Position numbers and translations under genes: made by a program. The notes under the pieces are model-generated. The model saw only the letters and a list, made by a program, of their open reading frames with translations. It ran no database searches and was not told the DNA's origin. DNA of 56,873 nt from Planctomycetota bacterium (GTDB lineage Bacteria > Planctomycetota > Planctomycetia > Planctomycetales > Planctomycetaceae): the NCBI GenBank assembly GCA_027623235.1, contig JAQBVJ010000036.1, positions 1 to 56,873 on the forward strand. The letters run 5' to 3'. Shown here one piece after another: positions 43,765 to 53,369 of the stretch (positions within the stretch are counted from its first letter, which is position 1; every line of letters begins with the position of its first letter).

Positions 43765-44622
43765 ATGACATTCGTCGGAAAACTCCTGGTCATCATCCAG
43801 CTTGTTCTGAGCATCTGCTTTATGGCTCTGGCCGGTGCGGTATTCACTCGCCATACGCAGTGGCAGGTGAAGTACACGGAAGAAGTTGCCGCGAAAGCGA
43901 GCGTCGAGAAGGAACTCGAACGGGAACGGGCGGACCTGAAGGTCATCGAAGACAGCCTGAACGAGAAAGTGAAGACACTGCAGGCCAGCCTCGATGACGA
44001 AGTCAACAAGAAGAATGCCGCCGAGCAGGATCGGGATCTCCTGGTCGTGCAGCTCTCCACGGAGAAAACCAAAGTCAACACCGCCGAATCGCTGGAACAG
44101 ATCGCCGCGGCCGAAGCAGAGAACCGTCGCGACGAAGCCATCCTCAGACTGGAACAGAACAAAGTTCTGAACACCAAAGTCAATGAGCAGGACTCCATCA
44201 TTCAGCAACAGGAAGATGAACTGTTCAACCGGGAAGTCGAGCGACGAACCATCGTCGTCCGCTATTCAGACTTGCTCAGTCAGGTCGCGATCTACCGGAA
44301 GGTGCTCGCCGCGAACGGTTTTGATACCGACCCCAAAGCTTATGCCCGAACGGTTGCCCCGACACCGCTTGTCTTTGGCGAGGTCGTCGAAACCCGCCGC
44401 TCCGCCAAGACCGGCCGCGAACTGGTGGAAATTTCATTGGGCAGCGACGACGGAATCAAAGACGGCGATACGCTGTTCGTTTATCGGGTCGGCGAACGCA
44501 ACCAGTATCTGGGTGAAATCACTGTCGAGCTTGTGCGGCCCAAGAATGCCGTCGGCATCGTTGTTAACAAAGCCAAGAATGGTGTTATTGAGGCAAAAGA
44601 TCATGTCACAACAAGACTCTAA
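43765..44622 (+). CDS. Membrane-anchored coiled-coil protein with C-terminal beta domain, trio gene 2
   Basis: The 285-aa protein starts MTFVGKLLVIIQLVLSICFMALAGAVF (TM 6-26), then a long coiled coil (about 30-185, many E/K/D heptads) and a C-terminal beta domain (about 205-285) reading GEVVETRRSAKTGRELVEISLGSDDGIKDGDTLFVYR. The 'G-V...IslGsddGikdGdtl' pattern resembles FlgT-C or MreC C-terminal beta domains. An ATG at 43765 is chosen over an in-frame TTG at 43741 because AGGAC precedes it and the TM starts there. It overlaps the next gene by 20 bp. Confidence 0.82.
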   Translation: MTFVGKLLVIIQLVLSICFMALAGAVFTRHTQWQVKYTEEVAAKASVEKELERERADLKVIEDSLNEKVKTLQASLDDEVNKKNAAEQDRDLLVVQLSTEKTKVNTAESLEQIAAAEAENRRDEAILRLEQNKVLNTKVNEQDSIIQQQEDELFNREVERRTIVVRYSDLLSQVAIYRKVLAANGFDTDPKAYARTVAPTPLVFGEVVETRRSAKTGRELVEISLGSDDGIKDGDTLFVYRVGERNQYLGEITVELVRPKNAVGIVVNKAKNGVIEAKDHVTTRL

Positions 44623-44734
44623 ACCAACTCCGGATGTCTGGGTCGGACTGCTATTCGTGTCAGTCGCATCGCTGATCACGGGAATCAGCTTCCTGATCAT
44701 GGAACTCGACAAATACAACTGGCAGTTGCCGTAA
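44603..44734 (+). CDS. 43-aa single-TM protein, trio gene 3
   Basis: MSQQDSKPTPDVWVGLLFVS starts a 43-residue protein with one TM helix (about 13-34, WVGLLFVSVASLITGISFLIM) and a soluble tail ELDKYNWQLP. The start lies 20 bp inside the end of gene 2, in a different frame, which is usual for translational coupling. Its position and topology suggest a small subunit of a complex with genes 1 and 2. I know no named family for it. Confidence 0.7.
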   Translation: MSQQDSKPTPDVWVGLLFVSVASLITGISFLIMELDKYNWQLP

Positions 44735-44926
44735 TCCGGCAGCGGCGAGCTCCGCTTGAGATCTGAGTCGACAGACGCAACAGGATCTCGGTGAGCTTGA
44801 GAACCGGAAACGAAAACTGGCCCGGCGAATGTGAGTCAGCAGATTTGCTGAATCGCGTTTTTCGGGCCTGTTTCTGTTTCTGGAAGTGCGAGTGAGGGGC
44901 CAGTTTCCTCACGTCCAATTCAGATC

Positions 44927-46024
44927 TCATCGAGGTGACTGGACCAGACTCCGTTCGCGAAGCGCGGCAAGCGTCGCCTCCATGTCATCGGGTAACGGAG
45001 CTTCAAAGGCGATCGGCATCCCGGAAATCGGATGGTCGATCGCCAGCTCAGCCGCGTGCAGTGCCTGTCGCTGAATCGGAAGATCCGGATCGAGGTGCGG
45101 CAGTAGAAACGACTTTGTCCAGTCGTCCGGCGGGTCACGCATGAGTTCTTCCATGGAAAACTCGTCCCACGCTTCTTCAGGCTCGGGCTGCCCGCTCTCC
45201 GGCAACACGACGGGAGTACCGTCTTTCAGGACCCCGAACGGGCCGTAGAATTCGTCGGCCAGCAGCGGGTGGCCGATCTCCGCAAAGTGAATTCGGATCT
45301 GGTGATGCCGCCCGGTTTGCGGTTGAGCTTCCACGAATGTGTACCGGTCAAAACGCTCCAGCACTCGATATGTCGTGCGGGCGGTTTTCGCTCCGACGGC
45401 GAATGGTTTGCCACTCATCAAAGCACAGGTCGGGTTGGGAACTTTGCCGATTGGCAGGTCGATCTCACCCGAATCCTGACGCAACACGCCATGCAGGATT
45501 GCCCGGTATTTCTTGCTGACGGTCCGGTCAGCGAACTGCGCCGTCAGACCTCGGTGAGAGGCGTGGTCCTTGGGAATCACCATCACGCCACTCGTCTGAC
45601 GGTCCAGGCGGTGTACGATGCCTGGCCGAATGAGACCTCGCCGCACAGACTGTCTGTCGAGGTACGGCTGCAGCGCATTGATGAGAGTTCCGGTCTGAAA
45701 GATCCCACCCGGATGTGGCATCTGGCCTGGCGGCTTGCTGACGGCGATCAGCCAGGGATCCTCGTAGAGAATTGTCAGCGGTCGAACTTCCGCCAGCGTG
45801 ACTCTGTCCGGCGGGCTCGCCAGGCGGATTCGCACAACTTCATTCGGTCGGACTCGATGCGAAAGCTCCGCGGGAGCGTCGTTCACCGTGACGCAGCCAG
45901 CCTGAATCATCCGCTGGATTCGCCACGAGGTGTAGGTGCGAAGGTGCCGCCCAAGAAACGTTTCGATGCGACGCCCTTTGACGAACGCCTCGACGCGGAA
46001 TTCGCAGATCAGTGGATCCGTCAT
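44927..46024 (-). CDS. RluA-family pseudouridine synthase
   Basis: The 365-aa protein has an S4-like RNA-binding start (LRTYTSWRIQRMIQAGCVTVNDAPAELSHRVRPNEVV, about 28-64) and the RluA catalytic region HRLDRQTSGVMV (about residue 138-149, catalytic Asp in HRLDR). GKPFAVGAKTARTTYRVLERF and LADEFYGP follow. The large C-terminal insertion (about 265-330, Glu/Pro-rich) is unusual for RluA, which is usually 220-320 aa. It isomerises specific uridines in RNA; the target is not known. Its start is 37 bp downstream of the stop of the PHP/CehA gene, so they may form an operon. Confidence 0.92.
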   Translation of the reverse strand: MTDPLICEFRVEAFVKGRRIETFLGRHLRTYTSWRIQRMIQAGCVTVNDAPAELSHRVRPNEVVRIRLASPPDRVTLAEVRPLTILYEDPWLIAVSKPPGQMPHPGGIFQTGTLINALQPYLDRQSVRRGLIRPGIVHRLDRQTSGVMVIPKDHASHRGLTAQFADRTVSKKYRAILHGVLRQDSGEIDLPIGKVPNPTCALMSGKPFAVGAKTARTTYRVLERFDRYTFVEAQPQTGRHHQIRIHFAEIGHPLLADEFYGPFGVLKDGTPVVLPESGQPEPEEAWDEFSMEELMRDPPDDWTKSFLLPHLDPDLPIQRQALHAAELAIDHPISGMPIAFEAPLPDDMEATLAALRERSLVQSPR

Positions 46025-46061
46025 GAGTCGAGTTCGGCTTCAGACCGCTCCACGAGGCAGT

Positions 46062-47396
46062 TCAGCGAGCGGCCGGTCCGACGACGGGCTGCGCCCAGGC
46101 ACGTTCGAACTCACCGACTTCGGACGGATTCGGGTGCTTCTTCGTCGACGTGACGATCGCTCGAACGTACAGCTCATCGCCAGAGAACTGATAGCTCGCC
46201 TTTGTTCCGTTGACGGTCTTGAACGTCCTGCCGATGTCAGCGCTGTAAAGGCGAGTCGCGTTGACTTCTTCGCCCTTCGCGTCGAGCACCGGCTTCGATT
46301 CCGGATCGTACCCGGCACGCGTTCCGACGAAGTCAATCCGATATGTGACGCCTTTTTCTTCGAGCACTTCGACATCGAGGCCCTTCGGAGACGAAATCAC
46401 TTTTGCCAGGTTGACGCCCGACGATGAGTAGAAATCGCCCCGCTCCATCGCCTCGACCAGAGTTCCCGCCTTCAGATTTTCGGCAAGCACCATGACCCAG
46501 CCGCGACCGGGTTCGCTCTTGCGACTGGGAATCTCGTGGTAGTTGTGCCCGTCGTCCGTGGCCAGACCGTACATCACGCTCATGCCGAATTCGGCCAGTC
46601 GCTTTGTCAGAATGATGTCCCAGATCCGCTCGGTGGAAGCGTGCTGCGGATCGCCGGAGTTGTTGACTCCCGGATGCCCGTTGTAGACCTCAAAGAATTT
46701 CTCGCCACGAACGCGCATCAGATCTTCTGCCGTCACCCCGTATCCGAAATTCGGATGGTTGAGGTGAATGAACATCGGCTGCCCCGTCCGCTCACGCTGA
46801 GCGATCAGCGCGTTGACGTTGTTGTCGATCGTGGCCGCAACGCTCTCTCCATGCAGAGGCGGGATCAGTTCTTTGATATTCGTCGCACACAGATGTACCG
46901 GAAGACGCCCGAAGCGGTCGGTCACTTCCTCGCCCTGAATGAGCAGGAACTCATCAGGAATCGCAATTTTCGAGACGACTTCCTCGTACGTTTTCAGCCG
47001 GACTTCCGTCTTCCCGTCGGTCGTCCGCTCTTCGACCCAGCCGTCGGAAAATCGCTTTTTGAGTTTCTCGTACGCATCTTTGCCGGTCGGCTTTTTTGAA
47101 ATGTCGATCCAGCGGTCCCGGCTCGTTGCCAGCGTGTTGTGATCGGTGAAGCACAGGAAATCGTAATCGCGATCGCGGTACCACACGCCGATCATTTCCA
47201 GGTAGTCGTCCCCGTCGCTCCACAGCGAGTGCGTATGGAGGTTGCCGCGGTACCACTGTTTGCCGTCGTCTGCTTTCAGAATGTGAGCGTCTGCCTGTTG
47301 AGACAGGTCCTCAACCGGCGGCATCAGAATGACCGCCAGGCTGAGCAGCAGCAAAACGAGTGACGCGGACAGTGCAGTTCTTGCGGGACGATTCAT
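46062..47396 (-). CDS. Exported PHP/CehA-type metallohydrolase
   Basis: The 444-aa protein has an N-terminal signal/anchor (8-28) and then a PHP fold: YRGNLHTHSLWSDGDDY (HxH, about 49-65), FTDHN (about 82), GEEVTD and HLNHPNFGYG, with DDGHN further on. The order matches CehA/McbA-family metal-dependent phosphoesterases; metal ligands His/Asp/Glu are visible in the first three motifs. It probably hydrolyses a phosphoester or related substrate in the periplasm. The substrate is not known. Confidence 0.85.
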   Translation of the reverse strand: MNRPARTALSASLVLLLLSLAVILMPPVEDLSQQADAHILKADDGKQWYRGNLHTHSLWSDGDDYLEMIGVWYRDRDYDFLCFTDHNTLATSRDRWIDISKKPTGKDAYEKLKKRFSDGWVEERTTDGKTEVRLKTYEEVVSKIAIPDEFLLIQGEEVTDRFGRLPVHLCATNIKELIPPLHGESVAATIDNNVNALIAQRERTGQPMFIHLNHPNFGYGVTAEDLMRVRGEKFFEVYNGHPGVNNSGDPQHASTERIWDIILTKRLAEFGMSVMYGLATDDGHNYHEIPSRKSEPGRGWVMVLAENLKAGTLVEAMERGDFYSSSGVNLAKVISSPKGLDVEVLEEKGVTYRIDFVGTRAGYDPESKPVLDAKGEEVNATRLYSADIGRTFKTVNGTKASYQFSGDELYVRAIVTSTKKHPNPSEVGEFERAWAQPVVGPAAR

Positions 47397-47444
47397 GTTG
47401 AGCCTGTGACTACGATTGTTGGGAGAGCACGGAATTCCGCTTCG

Positions 47445-48068
47445 CTATTTCACGGACTCGATCAGCTTTCGACCAGCTTCCATGTCCATCTGGTCTGCGG
47501 GGATCACAAGATTGAACATGCCCATTTCTTTGGACTTTGATTCGAAGACTCCCATGACCTGAATGTGCTCCACACCGGCCTCGTCTTTGCCTTTGCCGAC
47601 CAGAAACTTTCCAACGCGGCCATTGACGTCTTTCTCGATTTCTTCCCGTTCCTCAAGTTCGATGACTTTCTGCTTTTCCCCCTGGCCCTGTTGCTGCTGC
47701 CGTTGATTTTCCATGTTCTGTTTGACGTCTTCGACAGACGTTTTCTCCGGGTCGTACGGAGCCGAAACCGACCTCACAAACATCGATCCGGTTGCTTTCT
47801 CATCGCCATAGATGGCCATGGACATGCCCTGGCCGGCGACTTTGAAATCCATTCCGAATTTTGGTTCGAGCCCGGCGGGAACGTCCAGGTCGACGACGGA
47901 TTCGCTGATTTTCTGAATCTTTACCGGGTCCGTCGTGATGGCGTCCTTCATTTTCTGCCACATGAAGTAGCCGCCGGCACAGACGAGCACGCACATCACG
48001 GCGAACCCGATGCCGACTGTCATGACCAGTTTTGATCCGCAACCCGATTTCGATCTTTCCGATGACAT
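47445..48068 (-). CDS. Single-TM exported protein, unknown function
   Basis: The 207-aa protein has a TM helix (about 16-37, VMTVGIGFAVMCVLVCAGGYFMW), then a soluble region with SVVDLDVPAGLEPKFGMDFKVAGQGMSMAIYGD, a coiled, Gln/Glu/Lys-rich middle (QNMENQRQQQQGQGEKQKVIELEEREEIE) and an end LVIPADQMDMEAGRKLIESVK. I know no family. The ATG at 48068 has GGAG about 6 bases before it, so it is chosen over an upstream TTG. It is upstream of the PHP gene on the same strand with a 48-bp gap. Confidence 0.78.
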   Translation of the reverse strand: MSSERSKSGCGSKLVMTVGIGFAVMCVLVCAGGYFMWQKMKDAITTDPVKIQKISESVVDLDVPAGLEPKFGMDFKVAGQGMSMAIYGDEKATGSMFVRSVSAPYDPEKTSVEDVKQNMENQRQQQQGQGEKQKVIELEEREEIEKDVNGRVGKFLVGKGKDEAGVEHIQVMGVFESKSKEMGMFNLVIPADQMDMEAGRKLIESVK

Positions 48069-48220
48069 GAAGTTCTCCGACAAATTCCAGGGAAGTCCGC
48101 CGAGCCCCGGATCATCACAGAATTCTGCGCTGGCTCAAGGGCCGGAGGTCAACCTGGTTGCAGTAATCCCATTCACAACAAAGACTATGAAATCTCAATT
48201 TCGACTCGGAGGACACTCAG

Positions 48221-49555
48221 ATGACTCGCCGACTCAATCGCCGAACGTTTGTCAAAAGCTCGCTGCTCGCCGGATTCGGACTGCCACTCATCCGCACCGA
48301 TGGCCGTGCCGCCTCAACCGAACGGCTGAGCATCGCCTGCGTTGGAGTTGGAGGCAAAGGCTGGTCCGACATGGTTGAGACCGCAAAGAGTCCCAACGTC
48401 GATATCGTCGCCATCTGTGACATCGACGAAACCGCAAACCATCTTGGCCGGGCTGCTGAGATGTTTCCGAAGGCGACTCGCTACACCGACTGGCGGGAGA
48501 TCCTCGACAAGGAGAAAACCGACGCGGTCATCGTATCGACTCCCGACCACATGCACGCTCCGGTCGCGTTCAGCGCGATGCAGCGAGGTCGACACGTTTA
48601 CTGTCAGAAGCCACTGACTCATACGGTGCACGAAGCCCGGGCTCTCGCCAGCATCGCCAGAGAGTCCGGCGTTGTGACTCAGATGGGCAATCAGATTCAA
48701 GCGTTTGCGGAATACCGGTCGGCCGTGCAACTGGTTCACGGGGGAGCGATCGGAAAAGTCAAAGAGGTCTTCTCGTGGCAGGCCGGCACTCCTGGCTGGC
48801 GACTCGCCGATGACCGACCGGCAGGCAAAGACCCGATCCCGGAGGGGGTCCACTGGGACAACTGGCTCGGCGTCGCTCCGAAACGGCCATTCAAAGAAAA
48901 GATTTATCACGCGTTCAACTGGCGACACTGGCAGGACTTCAGCAACGGGCAGCTGGGGGACTTCGGTTGCCACATTCTCGACCCGGTTTTCATGTCACTG
49001 GGACTGACGGCACCGGTTTCGGTCGAGGCGACCGCGCCGCCAATGAACAGGGAAGTCTGGACGAGTTCCGCGCAGGTTCGATACGTCTTCCCCGGCACAG
49101 AACGAACGGCCGGCGACACCATCAACGTGACGTGGATCGACGGGCCGGGACACAAGCCGGTCGAGCAGCTCAAGGGTGTCATCGATGCTGACAAGCTGCC
49201 AGGTTCTGGATCCGTCCTCATTGGTGAGAAAGGCTCGCTGCTGATTCCTCACGTCGGTGCTCCGAAGCTGCTCCCGGAAGAAACATTCGCCGACGCCGAG
49301 TACCCGCAACTCGAGCGGCAAAGCCACTACATCCTCTGGGCCGACGCCTGCCGCGGAGTGGGGAAAACGAATTCCAACTTCAGCTACGCCGGAAATCTGA
49401 CCGAGACGATTCTGCTCGGCACGATCGCTATCCGACTGCCCGAGACAAAGCTGACCTGGGACGCGCCGAGCATGAAACTGACGGGCCACCCGAAGGCCGC
49501 CCGGATGCTCACAAAGAAGTACCGCAAGGGCTGGGAAATCGACGGCCTGAGCTGA
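48221..49555 (+). CDS. Gfo/Idh/MocA-family oxidoreductase, Tat-type signal
   Basis: The 444-aa protein starts with a Tat-type signal (MTRRLNRRTFVKSSLLAGFGLPL, RRTFVK) and a Rossmann NAD(P) site (LSIACVGVGGKGWSDM, about 35-50), followed by VSTPDHMHAPVA and QKPLTHT (family EKP-type catalytic Lys region), MGNQIQAFAEYRSAVQL and a C-terminal sheet (about 200-430). Such exported oxidoreductases are abundant in planctomycetes and act on sugars or inositols. GGAGGAC lies upstream of the ATG. Substrate unknown. Confidence 0.92.
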   Translation: MTRRLNRRTFVKSSLLAGFGLPLIRTDGRAASTERLSIACVGVGGKGWSDMVETAKSPNVDIVAICDIDETANHLGRAAEMFPKATRYTDWREILDKEKTDAVIVSTPDHMHAPVAFSAMQRGRHVYCQKPLTHTVHEARALASIARESGVVTQMGNQIQAFAEYRSAVQLVHGGAIGKVKEVFSWQAGTPGWRLADDRPAGKDPIPEGVHWDNWLGVAPKRPFKEKIYHAFNWRHWQDFSNGQLGDFGCHILDPVFMSLGLTAPVSVEATAPPMNREVWTSSAQVRYVFPGTERTAGDTINVTWIDGPGHKPVEQLKGVIDADKLPGSGSVLIGEKGSLLIPHVGAPKLLPEETFADAEYPQLERQSHYILWADACRGVGKTNSNFSYAGNLTETILLGTIAIRLPETKLTWDAPSMKLTGHPKAARMLTKKYRKGWEIDGLS

Positions 49556-49598
49556 GCTGAGCCTGCATGGGTCAGGACCGGCGAAGTAATTAACTATT

Positions 49599-49648
49599 GT
49601 CGTCTTTCGCTCTGCGAAAGAACGCCCTTTCGCAGAGCGAAAGGCGAC
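49599..49648. repeat. Nested hairpin (CTTTCGC-GCGAAAG family), copy 1
   Basis: The left arm 49599-49620 and right arm 49627-49648 (CTTTCGCAGAGCGAAAGG) pair at 21 of 22 positions with a 6-base loop. Same core at 53713-53764. It follows the oxidoreductase stop by about 44 bp and is directly followed by a second repeat family. Confidence 0.92.
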
Positions 49649-49655
49649 ACTCATT

Positions 49656-49728
49656 AGCGGAGCGGCGCGAGCCGCCCGGTCTTCCGCGCGTAAGACAGAA
49701 TCGACCGGACGGCTTTCGCCGTTCCGCT
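49656..49728. repeat. Palindromic repeat (AGCGGAGCG...CGCTCCGCT family), copy 2
   Basis: The left 26 bases and the reverse complement of the right 26 bases agree at 22 positions. It aligns with 39213-39286. Here it abuts the hairpin of 49599-49648, so the whole 185-bp gap between two convergent genes is repeats. Confidence 0.9.
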
Positions 49729-49740
49729 GCTTCACCGGCC

Positions 49741-52700
49741 TCAATAATTCACCGGTTGCGACGCTCGCAGGTACGCGAACAGATCTCGAATCTGTTGCGG
49801 GCTCAGTTCTTTGAGGGCTCCTTCCGGCATGACGGATCGTGGGATCGCTCGCATCTCGTCGATTTCTTCCTTGCGGAAAATCAGGTTCTGTCCATCGACT
49901 CCGCGAAGCACGACGACCTGGCTGTCCTGATCGGCGAGGAATCCGTTGACGACTCGACCGTCATTCGTAATCACCAGGAAATTCTCAAAGCCCTCGCGGA
50001 TTTCCAGACTTGGGTTCACCACGTTGACGAGGATTCTGTCGAGGTTATCCCGCTTGAAAGAGGTCAGGTCCGGTCCGACCTGGCCGCCCTCTTCAAACAG
50101 CCGATGGCACTTCCCGCAGTTCTGCATGTAGATCGGCTTGCCTTTCTTCGGATTGCCGGAGCCTGCCGCCAGCAGCTTTTTGAGGTCCTCAATCTGTATC
50201 CGCATCTGCTCGGTCGACGCGCCGGCGACTTCGCCCCAGTGCTTCTCAACCAGCTCGCTGATTCGAGCGTCGCTGTGCAGCAGAATCTTCCGCAAAGCTG
50301 TTTCAGAAATCGCGTCCGGGGCGACTTCTTTTTTGTCGACTGCCTCCAGCAGTTCCAAAGCCCACACTTTGCGGCTTGCCAGAAGCGTTTCTGCGACGAG
50401 CCGCGAGCCGGCCGGAATGTTCGGCAGCGACTTGACGACCTGCTGCCCGACCCGCAGATCGTCGAACGACTGCAGCGCGGTCAGCGATGACGAGACGAGT
50501 GCTTCGTCCTTGTCGCTGGCCACGACGCTCAGCAGAACCGGGATAAATTCCGGCCGTCGGATCTCGCCGAAGATCTGCAGGTACTGCATCCGCTCGTCGC
50601 GTTTGATTTTGGAGTTGCCGACGGCGGCGACGGCAGTCTCGATGGCTTTCGGATCGCCCTGCCGCAGCCGCAGTGCCGTTGAGCCGCCGCCCGTTGCGGC
50701 GATCGCGGCGACCAGTTCGTCCGGAATACCGGCGAGCGATCGGCCCTGGAATGCCTCTTCAAATCCCTTCAGCAGTGCTTCCGAATCCGCCTTGCCCGGT
50801 GCCGCCTGGAGCAACTTCGCCGCGGCGAGCAACTCCTGCCGCGAACCGGCCAGGGCGTACCGCTTCATCAATCGCTCGATCAGATGCTGCTTCACAAGTG
50901 GCCGGCCCCAGTTTTCTTTGTCTGTCAGCAGCAGTTCCAGGATCAGATCGCGATCGCCCTCGCTGGCTTTCTTTTCGATCGCCCACCACAGCAGCAGTGG
51001 CTGATGGATGTCGGCGGCGTCTTCGTCGAACTTCAGGAGACTGCGAATAATCGGCAGTGCATCTTTTGCCGGAATGCGAGCAGCAGACGACGCGAGTTGT
51101 TTTCGGACGAGGATGTACGATTCCTGCGCCGCCATTTCGCTGAGCAGCCGTGCAATCTGCGGAGACACCTGATGGTGGTCGCACAGCAGCCGCACCGTCC
51201 AGGCTCGGACATGCTGGTCACCGTGGCCGAGCAGATCAGCCGCGACATCGTCCGTAAGGCCGCCACTCGCGTTGAGAGCCCACAGTGATTCCAGGGCCAA
51301 TTGGCCGCCGGCCTCCTTCGTTTTCTCGATGAGTCCCGGAATCAGCGAGGCGTCTTTGCGATCGGCGAGGATTCGGTTGATCGTCTGCCGATGCCACTTA
51401 TTCGTGTCGTCAAGCAGCTCGACGAGTTTTTCGCTCGACTCCTTTTCGTAATTGATGATCCGAGTCGGCACGGCTCCCTGCGGTTTCAGTCGGTAGACGC
51501 GTCCGGTCGAACGATCGATCCGGCCGGCGTAGTGGCTACTGTGGTCGATCCTCTGCTCGTAAAGATCGGCGATGTAAATACAGCCGTCCGGTCCGGATTT
51601 GATGTCGACGGGACGAAACCACTGATCGTCGCTCTTGATGACGCGGCTGATGTCTCGCGTCTGGAAGGACGACTGAAACGGCTGAATGTCGCTCATCACG
51701 ACCTGCCCCTGAAGCGGCTCGATGCCGAACAACTGGCCGCGATATTCCGCAGGCAGCACGTTGCCTTCGTAGATGACGAAGTTGTGAGTAAACCTGGCAA
51801 CGGCGTGATGCTTGATGTTTTCGAAATAGCCAAAGGCGTACGGGTTGGAAAGAGACCCATGCTTGCCGAATCCTTTTCGGTAATACCCCCCCTGGACGTA
51901 ATGAAAGCCGCGTGTGTCTCCGCCGTTGTGGCCAGAGAAAACCGTGCCTTTGTCATCGATCTCGCAGCCCCACGAATTGCCACCGCCCTCGGCGAAGACT
52001 TCGAACTTTTCGAGTTCCGGATGGTAGCGCCAGATCTGCTGACCCATCGTGCGGACCGGTTGTTCTTTTGAGCCCGGTTTGCGGACGAGGGCCGTCACCG
52101 TGCTGCCCTGAGCTCCGTAGAGCCAGCCGTCCGGGCCGAAGCGCAAAGAATTGATCACTGAGTGAGAGTCCTCAAGACCGAAGCCTTCGAGCAGGACTTT
52201 CGGATCCCCATCGGGAACGTCGTCACCGTCTTTGTCCGGGTAGAACAACAGGTACGGCGGATTGGTGACGAAGACGCCGCCTCGCCCGATCGCGACCGAT
52301 GTTGCCAGGTTAAGACCGTCGACGAAGATCCTGTGCTTGTCGTACGTGCCGTCGCCGTCGGTGTCTTCGTGAATCGAAATCCGATCGCGGCCTTTCACGT
52401 GATTGGGCGGAGCTTTCGGGACGCTGTCGTAGACACTTCGCAGGTAAACATCACGGCTGACCATTTTGACGCCGGCAATGTCGGGGTACTGCCGGTACTC
52501 CATCAGCCACAGCCGGCCGCGGGCATCCCAGCTCATGTTGAGTGCCTGAGCGATATCCGGATCTCCGAGCACAAGCTGCACGTCGAGGTCGTCCGGGTGA
52601 ATCATCCCCTTCTCGGCCTCCTGCGGACTGAGCTGAGCGTTGTCTCCCTTGCGTTGAGTCACGTACGCCTCAACATCGCTGACGTCATCAATCTTCGCGT

Positions 52701-53301
52701 AGAGGCCTTCTTCGCGGCGGACCTCTTCCGGTTTGTCCGGGTCGCCAAAGTCGGCCAGCGTCGCCTTTGACCAGGCCGCGTCGTCGCCAGGTCGGTACTG
52801 CCAGTTTCCGCTCATTCGGATCGCCTGTTTCGCGTCTCCATTGAGCAGCACCGGCGGAGCGACGGCGAAGTTCGGGCGGGGATCGTTCTGGAAAACGCGA
52901 ATCGCGATGGTCGCGTAACCGGGCTTTGCGAGGCCGGGCTCAACCGCGTACCGGCCTTTCTCGCCGAGACCGCTGCGGAACAGCGGTGGGAAAGTTCCGG
53001 TCGCTCCGACATTCTGTCCGTTGACGTAAGAAACGCGGGCATCGTCGAGCGACTCGACGAACAGTGTCAGTTTTGCGTCTTTCCACGAGTCGGGAATCTG
53101 TACCAGACAGCGGTACCACGAGTAGCCGTCGATCGGAGCCTGCTCGCCCCGCGGCACGCTTCGCCACGTTTCAGGAACGGCGACGCGAAACCACTCGGGA
53201 GACGGCTTGTCTTTGTCGCCCTGGGCGAGGCCGACAACCGGGGTGAGGCAATTGAAAACGGCAAGAGCAATCAACAGGCAGGCAGGTCGAGCGACTCGCA
53301 C
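49741..53301 (-). CDS. PVC-type heme-binding CxxCH protein, beta-propeller
   Basis: The 1186-aa protein has a signal peptide (1-26) and a first beta domain (about 30-200), then a PQQ/soluble-dehydrogenase-like propeller (about 240-590; e.g. SWDARGRLWLMEY, HEDTDGDGTYDKHRIFVDGL, SLRFGPDGWLYGAQG, SGPDGCIYIADLYEQRIDH). A HEAT-like helical region follows (about 610-1020; VRAWTVRLLCDHH..). Last comes a c-type heme site, CGKCH at 1062-1066, inside the PVC heme domain ending YLRASQPVNY. It likely oxidises an exported substrate and passes electrons to cytochromes. The family is widespread in planctomycetes and Verrucomicrobia; substrate unknown. Confidence 0.92.
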   Translation of the reverse strand: MRVARPACLLIALAVFNCLTPVVGLAQGDKDKPSPEWFRVAVPETWRSVPRGEQAPIDGYSWYRCLVQIPDSWKDAKLTLFVESLDDARVSYVNGQNVGATGTFPPLFRSGLGEKGRYAVEPGLAKPGYATIAIRVFQNDPRPNFAVAPPVLLNGDAKQAIRMSGNWQYRPGDDAAWSKATLADFGDPDKPEEVRREEGLYAKIDDVSDVEAYVTQRKGDNAQLSPQEAEKGMIHPDDLDVQLVLGDPDIAQALNMSWDARGRLWLMEYRQYPDIAGVKMVSRDVYLRSVYDSVPKAPPNHVKGRDRISIHEDTDGDGTYDKHRIFVDGLNLATSVAIGRGGVFVTNPPYLLFYPDKDGDDVPDGDPKVLLEGFGLEDSHSVINSLRFGPDGWLYGAQGSTVTALVRKPGSKEQPVRTMGQQIWRYHPELEKFEVFAEGGGNSWGCEIDDKGTVFSGHNGGDTRGFHYVQGGYYRKGFGKHGSLSNPYAFGYFENIKHHAVARFTHNFVIYEGNVLPAEYRGQLFGIEPLQGQVVMSDIQPFQSSFQTRDISRVIKSDDQWFRPVDIKSGPDGCIYIADLYEQRIDHSSHYAGRIDRSTGRVYRLKPQGAVPTRIINYEKESSEKLVELLDDTNKWHRQTINRILADRKDASLIPGLIEKTKEAGGQLALESLWALNASGGLTDDVAADLLGHGDQHVRAWTVRLLCDHHQVSPQIARLLSEMAAQESYILVRKQLASSAARIPAKDALPIIRSLLKFDEDAADIHQPLLLWWAIEKKASEGDRDLILELLLTDKENWGRPLVKQHLIERLMKRYALAGSRQELLAAAKLLQAAPGKADSEALLKGFEEAFQGRSLAGIPDELVAAIAATGGGSTALRLRQGDPKAIETAVAAVGNSKIKRDERMQYLQIFGEIRRPEFIPVLLSVVASDKDEALVSSSLTALQSFDDLRVGQQVVKSLPNIPAGSRLVAETLLASRKVWALELLEAVDKKEVAPDAISETALRKILLHSDARISELVEKHWGEVAGASTEQMRIQIEDLKKLLAAGSGNPKKGKPIYMQNCGKCHRLFEEGGQVGPDLTSFKRDNLDRILVNVVNPSLEIREGFENFLVITNDGRVVNGFLADQDSQVVVLRGVDGQNLIFRKEEIDEMRAIPRSVMPEGALKELSPQQIRDLFAYLRASQPVNY

Positions 53302-53369
53302 GGTGTGTCTCCAGGATGGAAAGGGAGGCAGGTCGAGGCATCTTCAGGCGGGAAAAACAATGACGCTCT

